Below are positions 1 to 8,690 of a stretch of 58,386 bases of DNA, one piece after another; positions within the stretch are counted from its first letter, which is position 1, and each line of letters starts with the position of its first letter. The stretch comes from Opitutus sp. GAS368 (GTDB lineage: Bacteria; Verrucomicrobiota; Verrucomicrobiia; Opitutales; Opitutaceae): contig CAMDOF010000028.1 in the NCBI GenBank assembly GCA_945903465.1, positions 1 through 58,386 on the forward strand. Direction: 5' to 3'. The notes beneath the pieces were generated by a model that did not search any database, was not told the DNA's origin, and saw nothing but the letters and a program-made list of their open reading frames with translations. Position numbers and translations under genes: made by a program.

Positions 1-1076
1 GGCGTGAGCCCACAATGGCGCAGGCCGAATTTCACGAGACGTTTGGCGTCGGGCCAGCGTTTGGTGCCGTCGAGGGTCAGCGCGAGACTGTCGTTGGGCA
101 GATACGCTGTCGTCGTGATGACGTCGAAGGTGGGGGCAAAGGTGACGAGGCCGGTGGTGTCGTCGTAGGTCACGCCGAAGTTTTTCCGGTGCGCGTCGCC
201 GTTGCGCACCGCGACCGAGAGCACGAAGGAGCGGAAAAAATTTGCGAGTTCGGCCGCCGTGCCGTCAGGACCGCGCAACACGTTGGCCAACGTGTCGGCG
301 AGCTGTTCATAGGAGCCCTCGTATTTCTCGCGCGAGAGGCGGCCGGCGAGCGCGCAACCGTCTTCGAAGGCGAGGTAGCCGCCATCGGTTTTCAGATCGA
401 AGCGTGCGACGACGAGCAAGCGGCCATCGGTCGCGAGCGACGTTTTGGCCACCGAGAGGCCGGCGGCGGTGGCCGCCCGCAGGCAGAGATACTCATTCGC
501 GGCCAGCCCGGGGAAGCGCGCAGGGTCGAAGGATTTGACGAGGTGCGTGGTGCCGTGCGCGGTGAGGCGTTCGCCGGTTTCGACCGGGCTAAAATTTTCT
601 GTGCGCAGACCGCCATCGTCACGGACCAGCACTTTGGGCTGGATCCCGGACACCCCAGAATACTGTGCGTAGCGCATGAGCAGTTCGCCGAAAAGTTCGC
701 CGGTGCCGCGAGTCTTTAGCAGGTCGCTGAGATTCTGCGCCGGCACGTGGTCGAGCTGTTCGGCGGATTCGCCAAAACGCGTGCGGCCAATCAGCGAGCG
801 GCCGACGATTTGAAACAACGCGAGGTCGTCGATCGCGGGCAAGGCCTTCGCAAACAGATGGGAGACCGCGTCGCGCAGCGCGCCCTCGGGCAGGTTCATG
901 TCGAAGACGGGATGGAGCACACCGCTGCGCTCCGCGACATACGGCCCGGCGGCGACGGGCATGAGGAGGGAGACCCCGAGCGATGGCGGCACCGCTGCGT
1001 CGTAGGCGAAACGATTGAGCGGGTCTTCGCGCGAGAGGGTGCCCACCGGCTGGCGGTTGACGAAGATGTTAGCCAC
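1..1076 (-). CDS. hipA: HipA-type serine/threonine kinase toxin, C-terminus beyond window
   Basis: The frame is open from a GTG at 1076 to the window edge (about 358 codons; HipA proteins are usually near 440, so the C-terminus is missing). The N-terminus looks like the HipA N1 domain, followed by the hallmark SGIQPKV near residues 143-149, VVARFD near residue 225 and the catalytic-loop motif RNGDAHRKNFG near residue 290. HipA kinases phosphorylate glutamyl-tRNA synthetase in E. coli and cause growth arrest; the target here is unknown. The start lies inside the end of hipB (8-bp overlap), so the two are probably translationally coupled, antitoxin first. No frameshift was found in the stretches translated. 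Family assignment is secure; activity is inferred. Confidence 0.9.
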   Translation of the reverse strand, partial: MANIFVNRQPVGTLSREDPLNRFAYDAAVPPSLGVSLLMPVAAGPYVAERSGVLHPVFDMNLPEGALRDAVSHLFAKALPAIDDLALFQIVGRSLIGRTRFGESAEQLDHVPAQNLSDLLKTRGTGELFGELLMRYAQYSGVSGIQPKVLVRDDGGLRTENFSPVETGERLTAHGTTHLVKSFDPARFPGLAANEYLCLRAATAAGLSVAKTSLATDGRLLVVARFDLKTDGGYLAFEDGCALAGRLSREKYEGSYEQLADTLANVLRGPDGTAAELANFFRSFVLSVAVRNGDAHRKNFGVTYDDTTGLVTFAPTFDVITTTAYLPNDSLALTLDGTKRWPDAKRLVKFGLRHCGLT

Positions 1077-1380
1077 GGGCGTCGACCGGCAGATTTTTCA
1101 AGACCTCGTCCGTTTCTCGAAAGGCGTCGCGGCGCTCGCGGCGGTTTTGCTCATAGGCTTCATGCAGGGTCGGTGCTTGGCGTGGGCGGACCCCAATCTC
1201 CAGCCCGAGACGATCACAAAGCCGGGCCAGCTTGCGCACGCCGAGTTCTTCGATGGTGCCGTTTTCAAGTCGAGAAATCGTAGCGCGACTCATGCCCAGC
1301 CGACGGGCAAGCTCGGCCTGCGTGAGGTCGGATTTCTCGCGAGCGTCCCGGATTATTTGGCCTGTCAGGGCGAAGTTCAT
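1069..1380 (-). CDS. hipB: HipB-type HTH (XRE) antitoxin
   Basis: A 103-residue protein with an XRE-family helix-turn-helix across roughly residues 8-60 (LTQAELARRLGMSRATISRL). The short C-terminal tail resembles HipB-like regulators. It lies directly upstream of hipA and overlaps it by 8 bp, the usual antitoxin-toxin order. HipB neutralises HipA and represses the operon by binding palindromes ahead of its own start. A palindrome and matching half-sites are present just upstream (1388-1446). No convincing Shine-Dalgarno sequence precedes the ATG; a TATAAT-like hexamer (minus strand, 1388-1383) sits only a few bases before it, so a downstream start or a near-leaderless message is possible. Confidence 0.9.
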   Translation of the reverse strand: MNFALTGQIIRDAREKSDLTQAELARRLGMSRATISRLENGTIEELGVRKLARLCDRLGLEIGVRPRQAPTLHEAYEQNRRERRDAFRETDEVLKNLPVDARG

Positions 1381-1387
1381 GTATTAT

Positions 1388-1446
1388 ATACGATGCAGAT
1401 TAAGCCAATTAACGAATAAATATCAAAAAATACATCGTATGCGATG
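1388..1446. promoter_or_regulatory. Candidate HipB operator region
   Basis: CATCG (1433-1437) and CGATG (1442-1446) form a perfect 5-bp inverted repeat around TATG. In addition ATACGATG (1388-1395) is the exact reverse complement of CATCGTAT (1433-1440), so the same half-site lies next to the hipB start and about 45 bp upstream. The stretch between is AT-rich, unlike its surroundings. This fits autoregulation by HipB, but the binding role is inferred. Confidence 0.45.
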
Positions 1447-1916
1447 CAAATTATCAGAGATGGTTCCGATGGAGTGCAAGGGCCACGCGCCACGAATTAA
1501 TTCGCGCCAAACGTTTTTATGACGGGCCGACGATCAGGGATCGACCGGCTCTGGTGGTCTCTTCATTGCGCAGACGAGACGAGCCGCAGGGATCGAGCCG
1601 TGGTTGGCTGGTTTCATTCGGCGAACAGGTGCCGCCACTTGGTTGGTCGGTGCGTTGATCGTCGAAACCTTCTGAATTTTACCAAAATCAATCCACGCGG
1701 CTCCCGGGCTGCGATCTGCGCCGACGGGCAAACCATGCTTGACCTCGTGACCGTAGCCCTCCGGCGCGACCTGATCGCCGCAGCCTATCCTCGGGTTTTC
1801 CACAACTCCCGCGGGCTCTTCGCGGCCACGCGCTATCAGTCGACCAAAGGCGGTCGCACCCCCTTCACGCTCACCTTGGGCCGCATCGTTGGATCACCTC
1901 GCTCATCTATCTCCTC
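1447..1916. other. No recognisable gene
   Basis: About 470 bp between the hipBA control region and the oxidoreductase remnant. A frame of roughly 150 codons can be read on the plus strand (1519-1980), but its translation is rich in Arg/Ser/Trp, has no recognisable motif and runs into the next feature in another frame. I regard it as non-coding or decayed. Confidence 0.4.
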
Positions 1917-2210
1917 ATGTCCAAGCCCATCACGCCCCCCCCCGGGGGCCGCCACTTCCTCAAATCGACCGCCCTTCTGAGTGGCGCGGCGTTTGTACTT
2001 CCTCGGTTCAGCATTGGCCAGTCGGGCGGTTCACCGAACAGCAAGGTCAACATCGCGATGATCGGGGCCGGCGGCATTGCCGGCATGGCCTACGGTTCCT
2101 GTTGCGATGAAAATGTGGTCGGGCTCTGCGACGTGGATGAAACAAAGTTTGGCCAACACAAAAAAACCTACCCGGCGCGCAGCGATCGGGCCAGCAAGCG
2201 CCGCGAGTAA
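1917..2210 (+). pseudogene. Gfo/Idh/MocA oxidoreductase, N-terminal remnant
   Basis: The first 75 or so codons read as a secreted Gfo/Idh/MocA-type oxidoreductase: a hydrophobic signal region ([16 protein letters not shown]), then the nucleotide-binding start [16 protein letters not shown] and the second strand VVGLCDVDE. After HKKTYPA the similarity stops and the frame ends at 2210 after 97 codons, where family members have 400 or more. The following 230 bp hold an unassigned open stretch ending in TAA near 2387 and no further oxidoreductase sequence. An intact relative lies at 10296-11681. This is a truncated copy, probably non-functional. Confidence 0.7.
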
Positions 2211-2491
2211 TTCCGCTTTCACGGGTAAGATGTCTGCTCGCCGCTGCCGGAGCCGCACAATCTGATCGGCATCCTCACCTTGATCGCATTGCACACGAGG
2301 TTCGAGGCCTTGCGCGAGCATCCAGCGGGAATTGCGCTCATCATCGAGCGCCTGGCGATTCTCAGTTTTAGGAACGGCTCGACCTAAGTCGACGACTAGC
2401 CTGTACTTTAATTTGACTAAGCGATCTCACGCGTTTCCCCATGAAAATTCCCGCCCCAGGTGGTTGCTCTGGATTTCTCCACGCTCAAAGA

Positions 2492-3808
2492 ATGAAGCGG
2501 CGCGACGCCATTCGGATTGGGTTTTGCGGGGCACTCGGGCTGAGCATGGCCGATTTGTTCCGGGCGCAGGCGCGCGCCGCGGTCGAGCCGGGGTTTTTCA
2601 AGGAGGGCAAAGCCAAAAGTGTCATTCATCTCCATCTGCCCGGAGGCATGTCGCAGCAGGAGTCATGGGATCCCAAGCCGGAAGCACCGTCTGAATATCG
2701 AGGTGCCTTTGGCGTAACGAAGACCAACACGGGTGAGATGTTTAGTGAGAATTTTTCGCGCCAGGCAAAAATCGCCGACAAGCTGACGATCGTCCGCTCT
2801 GTCGTGGGGCGGATACCCGATCATCAGCAGGCCACCTATCAGCTCTTCACTGGCTACACGCCGACCACGGTCATCGACTATCCCCAAATGGGCAGTGTGG
2901 TTTCCCACCTCTTCGGAGGGCGGCAAGCCATGCCGCCCTATGTCGCGATACCCGCGTTGCGCGGATTCGAAGGCGGTACTGGCTTCCTCAGCAGCAAGCA
3001 CGGGCCCTTCCAACTGAACGCCGATCCTGGAGCCAAGGGTGAGTTTAAGGTGCGTGACTTCAGCCTGCCAGAGGGCGTGTCGCTGCAGCAATTTGAGCGG
3101 CGGAAAGCGGCTCGGGAAATCGTCGAGGGACAGCTTCGGAAGATGGAAGCGAGCCCGGAGACGCTCAACACCATGGATGACTTTTACCGGCGGGCTTATT
3201 CATTGCTGACCTCGAAGGAAGCCCGGCAGGCCTTCTCGCTCGAAGACGAATCGGAGGTTACGCGGGACCTATACGGCCGCAACTATCTGTTAAAACGCAA
3301 CGAACCGGCGGCGGTCGGCGAACGCCTCTTACTCGCGCGGCGGCTGGTGGAAGCGGGCGTGCGATTCGTCACGGTTAACTATGGGGCTTGGGACTCGCAC
3401 GTGGATATTAAGGGCACCTGTACGGAGCATATGCCGGCGCTGGATCACGCCATCAGCGGCCTGATCACGGATCTGGATCAACGGGGGCTCCTCGCGAGCA
3501 CGCTCGTGATGGTAACGACGGAGTTTGGACGCACGCCTAAGGTCAATCAAAGTAACGGAAGAGACCACTGGGCGCGGGTCTACTCGATGTTGCTCGCCGG
3601 CGGGGGCATCACCCGGGGGCAAATTTACGGGGCTTCGGACGCCACCTCAGCCGAGCCCGCGCGCGACGAAGTGAAACTCGAGGACTTTTTGGCGACCGTG
3701 TATCATCAACTGGGCATCGACTCAAATGAGGAGTTGATGGCGTTTGGCGGCACCCGACCGATTGAAATCGTGAAAGACGGAAAAGTGGTGAAGGGGATTA
3801 TCGCTTAA
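2492..3808 (+). CDS. DUF1501 family exported protein
   Basis: A 438-residue DUF1501 protein, an alkaline-phosphatase/sulfatase-fold family common in Planctomycetes and Verrucomicrobia whose substrate is unknown. Visible family landmarks are [19 protein letters not shown] near the start, [22 protein letters not shown] near residue 310, and [18 protein letters not shown] near residue 345. I prefer the ATG at 2492 because it puts the twin-arginine-like RRDAIRIG at the N-terminus; an in-frame ATG at 2441 would add 17 residues. It is the first gene of a plus-strand train and is followed after 6 bp by the prepeptidase-C-domain protein. In related genomes DUF1501 is paired with DUF1549/DUF1553 proteins, as here. 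Confidence 0.88.
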   Translation: MKRRDAIRIGFCGALGLSMADLFRAQARAAVEPGFFKEGKAKSVIHLHLPGGMSQQESWDPKPEAPSEYRGAFGVTKTNTGEMFSENFSRQAKIADKLTIVRSVVGRIPDHQQATYQLFTGYTPTTVIDYPQMGSVVSHLFGGRQAMPPYVAIPALRGFEGGTGFLSSKHGPFQLNADPGAKGEFKVRDFSLPEGVSLQQFERRKAAREIVEGQLRKMEASPETLNTMDDFYRRAYSLLTSKEARQAFSLEDESEVTRDLYGRNYLLKRNEPAAVGERLLLARRLVEAGVRFVTVNYGAWDSHVDIKGTCTEHMPALDHAISGLITDLDQRGLLASTLVMVTTEFGRTPKVNQSNGRDHWARVYSMLLAGGGITRGQIYGASDATSAEPARDEVKLEDFLATVYHQLGIDSNEELMAFGGTRPIEIVKDGKVVKGIIA

Positions 3809-3814
3809 AATACC

Positions 3815-6265
3815 GTGCGCGTCCCTCTTCTCCTGCTGACGGCCTTGGGCGTGAGTGAGCTGTCCCTCGCTGGGCCGATGGTTCACCACATTGAGGCGAT
3901 CACGCCTCGCGCCGGCCAGCGGAACACAACGGTGGAGGTCATTTTAGAGGGAGCGTTTCTTAAGGATCCGCGCGAAGTACTATTTTTCTATCCAGGAATC
4001 ACGTGCATAGCCGTGAAGGCGCTGCCCCCCCTGCCGCAGCGCATTTCGCTCGTGCACCAAGGCTATCGCGAAGACCGCGTGCAGTGTACTTTCGCGATCG
4101 CGCCGGATTGTCCGCTCGGACTGCACCCGTTGAAGTTACGCACCGCGACCGAGCTCACCACGCTCTCCACGTTTGCGGTCACCGCATTTACCCTCCAGGC
4201 GGAAGTGGAACAAAAGCAGGGTGGCAACGACACGCTGGCGACCGCCGAGAGTGTGGCCATCAACTCGACGGTACTCGGTCGCATCGACAGTGATCAGCGT
4301 GGCGACGTTGATATCTATCGCGTCACCGGCCAGGCGGGTACGCATCTTTCGGTTGAGGTGGACGCCGTGTGGCTGACCGAGCGGCACTACGCCGAGTCCG
4401 AGTTTGATCTGGCCCTGCGCCTGCTCGATGCCGATGGCCGCACCCTCGCGCGCAACGACGATAGTGCGCTGCATTTGCAGGATCCGCTCGCGAGCATCCT
4501 ACTGCCGCGCGACGGGGAATATTTTGTGGAGATCAAGCAGCGCGTATTCAAGACCGGCCCGCGCTGTTACTATTTGGCGCATATCAGCGATACCCCGCGA
4601 CCACTCGCGGCCTACCCTGCCGGGGGCCGAGCCGGCGCTTCGTTGAAAACCACGCTCGTCGGCGACCCCGCTGGCCCGATGGCTCAGACGATCCGCTTAC
4701 CCGCTACCCTTGGAAATTTCGCTTGGTACAATCACATGCCCTCGCCTCTCCCGATGAGGGTAAGTGATTACGACAACGTCCTCGAGCAACCCGGGGCCAA
4801 GGAAACGCCCGTCCTGACACTCCCCGCGGCACTGAACGGCATCATCAGTACTCCCAGTGAGATCGACACATTCCGCGTCACTGTAAAAAAAGGTACGCGC
4901 TGGCGGGTCTGCGTTTATGCGCGTTCACTCGGGACCCCGCTTGATCCGCGATTGCGTATTCAAAGGGTCGGAGCGGACTCGCCTGAACTCGAAGCGGATG
5001 ACAGCTCCTTGGAAGAACGCGGCTTTTATGCGATGAGCCGTCAAATCCAGCGCAAGGAAAAGCTCGACCCAGCCGTGACGTGGACCCCGAAGGAGGATGG
5101 TGACTACACGCTGAGCATCTCCGATATGCGCGGCCTCGGCGGCCCCACCTCCGTTTATCGCATCGAAATCGAAGCCGCGCGGGACGAAGTGAACACTTTT
5201 ATCCAGGCCAAGGTCATCGATATGGTCGAGTGCCCGCGCCTCACGAGCATCGCGGTACCGGCCGGAGGCGCCTGGACCATCAACGTCAACCTCGCCGATG
5301 GCCCGGGCAACACGTACAAAGGCGAGCTCGATCTCGTCGCGCACGGCCTCCCGCCCGGCGTGCGCCTGATCGCGCCCCGCGTGCGGCCTGGCCAGCGCCA
5401 GGTCCCGGTCCAATTTGTCGCGGACGCCAACACTCCCCCGCAGGCGGTCCTGATCACGCTGACCTGTCGGGCCGTGGACGACCGACCACTGGCCAGCCAA
5501 TCGCAGCAAGCCTTTACCTTTCTCGGCCGTTCCGGCGGCCATGCCTGGCATTCTTTTGTGGTGGATCGCTACGCTCTTGCGGTCGTGGAGGCCGCGCCTT
5601 TCAGCATCGTGGTGGAGCCACCGACCGTGCCACTTTCTCAGAATGGCGAGATCGCTTTACCTGTGGAGATCATGCGCCGACCCGGGTTCAACGAGGCGAT
5701 TGAATATCAACTCGACTGGGTGCCGGCGGGGATCTCCGGCGAACCTACCCGCACTCTGCCAGCCGGCCAGACGACCGGATTCCTCCGGCTCAACGCGGGG
5801 AGCTCCGCGGTGCCGGGCCTATGGAAGATCGCGGTCACTGCGTCCACTACCGGCGGTGAATATTACCTCGGGGCCGGTCGCTCCCGGGTCTCATCTTCCT
5901 TTATCGATCTAACCATCGCCGAGCCTTACCTCATTCTCAAAAATACCCCCGCCACCGTCCGGCGCGGCGAGCGCGCGCAAGTCCGGTGGGCGATCGAGCA
6001 CCGCCAAACGTTTGCGGGTGAAGCCGAGGCGATCCTGATCGGATTGCCCAAAGGCGTGAGTGTCGTGGCGGCGGCGACCCTCAAGTCCGGCCAGCCCGAA
6101 CTCGTCTTCGAGATCACCGCCACCAGTGAAGCCCTGCTCGGGCAATACAAGGAGCTGAGCTGCGAAATCGTCGTGTCGGAGCAAGGTCAGTCTATCCGCC
6201 AGCGCACGGGGAAAGGCATCTTGCGAGTCGATCCCATGATCGGGGCAACCGCGGCCAGAGAATGA
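3815..6265 (+). CDS. Exported protein with prepeptidase-C (PPC) beta-sandwich domains
   Basis: An 816-residue exported protein starting at a GTG 6 bp after the DUF1501 gene. A signal peptide (residues 1-19) is followed by an IPT/Ig-like domain (about 22-125) opening with HIEAITPRAGQRNTTVEV. A PPC domain follows (about 130-260), recognised by NDTLATAESVAINSTVLGRI and DVDIYRVTGQAGTHLSVEVD. A second PPC-like domain spans about 335-455 (ISTPSEIDTFRVTVKKGTRW), and the rest is Ig-like beta-sandwich. No catalytic domain is visible, so it is probably a binding or structural partner of the neighbouring cytochrome-type proteins. Its stop overlaps the next start (ATGA), indicating one operon. The domain family is clear; the role is not known. 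Confidence 0.82.
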   Translation: MRVPLLLLTALGVSELSLAGPMVHHIEAITPRAGQRNTTVEVILEGAFLKDPREVLFFYPGITCIAVKALPPLPQRISLVHQGYREDRVQCTFAIAPDCPLGLHPLKLRTATELTTLSTFAVTAFTLQAEVEQKQGGNDTLATAESVAINSTVLGRIDSDQRGDVDIYRVTGQAGTHLSVEVDAVWLTERHYAESEFDLALRLLDADGRTLARNDDSALHLQDPLASILLPRDGEYFVEIKQRVFKTGPRCYYLAHISDTPRPLAAYPAGGRAGASLKTTLVGDPAGPMAQTIRLPATLGNFAWYNHMPSPLPMRVSDYDNVLEQPGAKETPVLTLPAALNGIISTPSEIDTFRVTVKKGTRWRVCVYARSLGTPLDPRLRIQRVGADSPELEADDSSLEERGFYAMSRQIQRKEKLDPAVTWTPKEDGDYTLSISDMRGLGGPTSVYRIEIEAARDEVNTFIQAKVIDMVECPRLTSIAVPAGGAWTINVNLADGPGNTYKGELDLVAHGLPPGVRLIAPRVRPGQRQVPVQFVADANTPPQAVLITLTCRAVDDRPLASQSQQAFTFLGRSGGHAWHSFVVDRYALAVVEAAPFSIVVEPPTVPLSQNGEIALPVEIMRRPGFNEAIEYQLDWVPAGISGEPTRTLPAGQTTGFLRLNAGSSAVPGLWKIAVTASTTGGEYYLGAGRSRVSSSFIDLTIAEPYLILKNTPATVRRGERAQVRWAIEHRQTFAGEAEAILIGLPKGVSVVAAATLKSGQPELVFEITATSEALLGQYKELSCEIVVSEQGQSIRQRTGKGILRVDPMIGATAARE

Positions 6266-8565
6266 AGATCCCCCCACCCTGCCCAATGCCGACCGCTCCC
6301 CGCCCCCCGTGCGCCCACCACCACCGATCGCTCGCCGCGGGGTGCCGTCTCGCCGCGCGCGCTCTGCGCCAATCAAACGGTTTCCTGCTCTCGCTGCTTC
6401 TGGCCACGGGCCTCTGCGCCGAAGAGATCCCGAGTTTTCGCCGCGACGTCATGCCGGTGTTTTTCCGCGCCGGCTGCAACGCCGGGGCCTGCCACGGTTC
6501 CGCCCGTGGAAAAGATGGCTTCATGCTTTCCCTTTTTGGCTACGACGCCAAAGGAGATTACTATCGTTTGACCCAGGAACTTGTTGGCCGACGCCTCAAT
6601 CTTTCTGCACCGGAACAAAGCCTGCTACTCCTCAAAGCCACAGGTAAAGTCCCCCACACCGGCGGTGAATTATTTTCGAAAGAAACTTCTTACTACCAGA
6701 CGCTCCTCCAGTGGATTGCGGCGGGTGCCCCCGATGATGCCACCTCGCTGCCCGCTCCGACCGGCATTACGATGTCGCCGGATCACATCCTGTTTTCTGG
6801 CGCGCATGAGACCCAAAAAACCACCGTCACCGCGCGCTATGCGGACGGTTCGCAACGCGATGTCACCGCGCTCGCGCTTTTTGCGACCAACAACCCCACC
6901 ACCGCCAAAGTGGATAAAGAGGGCCTCGTGGCGGCAGTCGGACGCGGCGATACCACGGTATTTGCTCGGTTCAATCGCTTCACGATCGGCGCGGAGGTGA
7001 TCGTGCTGCCCCCTGCCACCAACTATACTTGGCCGAACCCGCCTGCGCACAATTTCATCGACCGGCTCGTTTACGAGCGCCTCCAACTGCTTCGCTTACT
7101 CCCCTCGGAACTTGCCGACGACGAGACTTTTTTACGGCGCCTTTACCTCGATCTCACAGGGGCGCCGCCCAGCCCGGCCGAGTACCGCGCCTTCATGTCC
7201 GACCAGGCCGCCAACAAACGGGCCGTGCTTGTTGACCAACTGCTCCAGAGCGATGGCTTCACGGACCTCTGGACGAACCTCTGGGGCGAAATGCTGCGTG
7301 TAAAAGGAGGCAGTTATGCGCCCACGGGCACCGATGTAAAAGCGGCTGACGTTTATTATGAGTGGATTCGGGAGCAGATCGCGACCAACCGCCCGTTAAA
7401 CGAATTCGTCGCCGAATTAATCACCGCCACGGGGAGCAATCTCACCAATGGACCGGCTAACTTCTTCACCATGCTGGTCCACGACACGAAGATTACGCCT
7501 AAAAATCTCGCGGCGGACTTCTCCCAACTTTTCACCGGTGTCCGGATTCAATGCGCCGAATGCCACAATCATCCCTTCGATCGCTGGACGCAGGACGATT
7601 ACTACGGTTGGGTTAGCTTTTTCACCGGCATCCAGCGAAAACTGGGCGCGGAGCCCAGGGAGTTTTATGTTTTCAACGATTTATCCGTCGCGCCCGCCAA
7701 GCACCTTGTCGACGAAAGACCGATGCCTGCCACCGTGCTCGGCGGGGCGACCGCCGTGCCCAAGGACCAAGACCCGCGCCAAGCGCTCGCGACTTGGCTC
7801 ACGTCGCCCCAAAATGAACTCTTTAGCCGCAATCTCGCCAACCGCGTCTGGGCCCATCTCTGCGGGCGCGGCCTCGTCGAACCCGTCGACGACATGCGGG
7901 TGAGCAACCCTCCGACCAACGCGCCGTTGCTCGCGGCTCTCGCCCAACATCTCGCCGACACTCACTTCGATTTACGCAATCTCGTGCGCACCATTTGCAC
8001 GTCGCGGATTTACCAACTCTCCGCGCAGCCCAACGCCACCAACGCCACCGATACACGCCAATTCTCCCGGGCCCAACTCCGCCGTCTCCGTGCCGATGTC
8101 CTGCTCGACACCGTGGTCAAGGTCACCGACGGGGAACGCGCCTTCTCGGCTTTTCCCAAAGGGACCCGCGCGATCCAGCACTACCCGCGTTCCCCCGGCG
8201 ACACCGCGCGCCCTATGACCGGCGATTCGTTTTTCGATATTTTTGGCCGCGCCGCCCGCCACAGCGTGGATGCTAGCGACACCAAGACCGAACCCACCCT
8301 CTCGCAAACCTTGCATCTGATCGCTGGTGATACGGTCCAACAGCAAATGCGCAGAGGACAAGTCATCGCCCAACAACTCAAAGCCGGGGTTCCGCCTGAG
8401 GCCATCATCGAGGATCTCTACATCCGCACTCTCAGCCGGAAACCGCGACCCAGTGAAAGCACCGCCATGCGGGGCCTGATTGGTCAAGACACCCGCGACG
8501 AACACGTGTATCAGGATATTTTCTGGAGCCTCCTTAACTCGACCGAGTTTATCTTCAACCACTAA
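6262..8565 (+). CDS. DUF1549/DUF1553 (PSCyt2/PSD1) exported protein with Big2-like domain
   Basis: A 767-residue protein of the planctomycete surface type. After a signal segment (residues 38-52) comes a cytochrome-like region with CNAGACH (C72, C77, H78), a CX4CH spacing rather than CXXCH. Next is a bacterial Ig-like (Big2) domain (about 165-252; TVTARYADGSQRDVTALA), then DUF1549 (about 262-470) with a canonical CAECH near residue 430 inside AECHNHPFDRWTQDDYYG, and DUF1553 (about 490-760; NLANRVWAHLCGRGLVEP, RALRRLRAD-like RAQLRRLRADVLLDTVV). The family is proposed to carry haem and act with DUF1501 proteins at the cell surface; the chemistry is unknown. ATGA overlap with the upstream gene indicates coupling. 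Confidence 0.88.
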   Translation: MKIPPPCPMPTAPRPPCAHHHRSLAAGCRLAARALRQSNGFLLSLLLATGLCAEEIPSFRRDVMPVFFRAGCNAGACHGSARGKDGFMLSLFGYDAKGDYYRLTQELVGRRLNLSAPEQSLLLLKATGKVPHTGGELFSKETSYYQTLLQWIAAGAPDDATSLPAPTGITMSPDHILFSGAHETQKTTVTARYADGSQRDVTALALFATNNPTTAKVDKEGLVAAVGRGDTTVFARFNRFTIGAEVIVLPPATNYTWPNPPAHNFIDRLVYERLQLLRLLPSELADDETFLRRLYLDLTGAPPSPAEYRAFMSDQAANKRAVLVDQLLQSDGFTDLWTNLWGEMLRVKGGSYAPTGTDVKAADVYYEWIREQIATNRPLNEFVAELITATGSNLTNGPANFFTMLVHDTKITPKNLAADFSQLFTGVRIQCAECHNHPFDRWTQDDYYGWVSFFTGIQRKLGAEPREFYVFNDLSVAPAKHLVDERPMPATVLGGATAVPKDQDPRQALATWLTSPQNELFSRNLANRVWAHLCGRGLVEPVDDMRVSNPPTNAPLLAALAQHLADTHFDLRNLVRTICTSRIYQLSAQPNATNATDTRQFSRAQLRRLRADVLLDTVVKVTDGERAFSAFPKGTRAIQHYPRSPGDTARPMTGDSFFDIFGRAARHSVDASDTKTEPTLSQTLHLIAGDTVQQQMRRGQVIAQQLKAGVPPEAIIEDLYIRTLSRKPRPSESTAMRGLIGQDTRDEHVYQDIFWSLLNSTEFIFNH

Positions 8566-8690
8566 CCCCGTTGAAACGCCCCAGCGCCAAAGCACCTCCG
8601 CCATCTCCGAAAAAAGTTTCGCGGCCGCTCGGTTCGTGCCTGGCAATTTGGCCGAAAATCTCGCACGCAGACGGTCGTGAAGTATTTGCC

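Noticed and set aside
8571..8690. TTG start for the cytochrome c/WD40 protein
   Set aside because: It would place 40 basic residues before the signal peptide; the GTG at 8691 gives an ordinary export signal.
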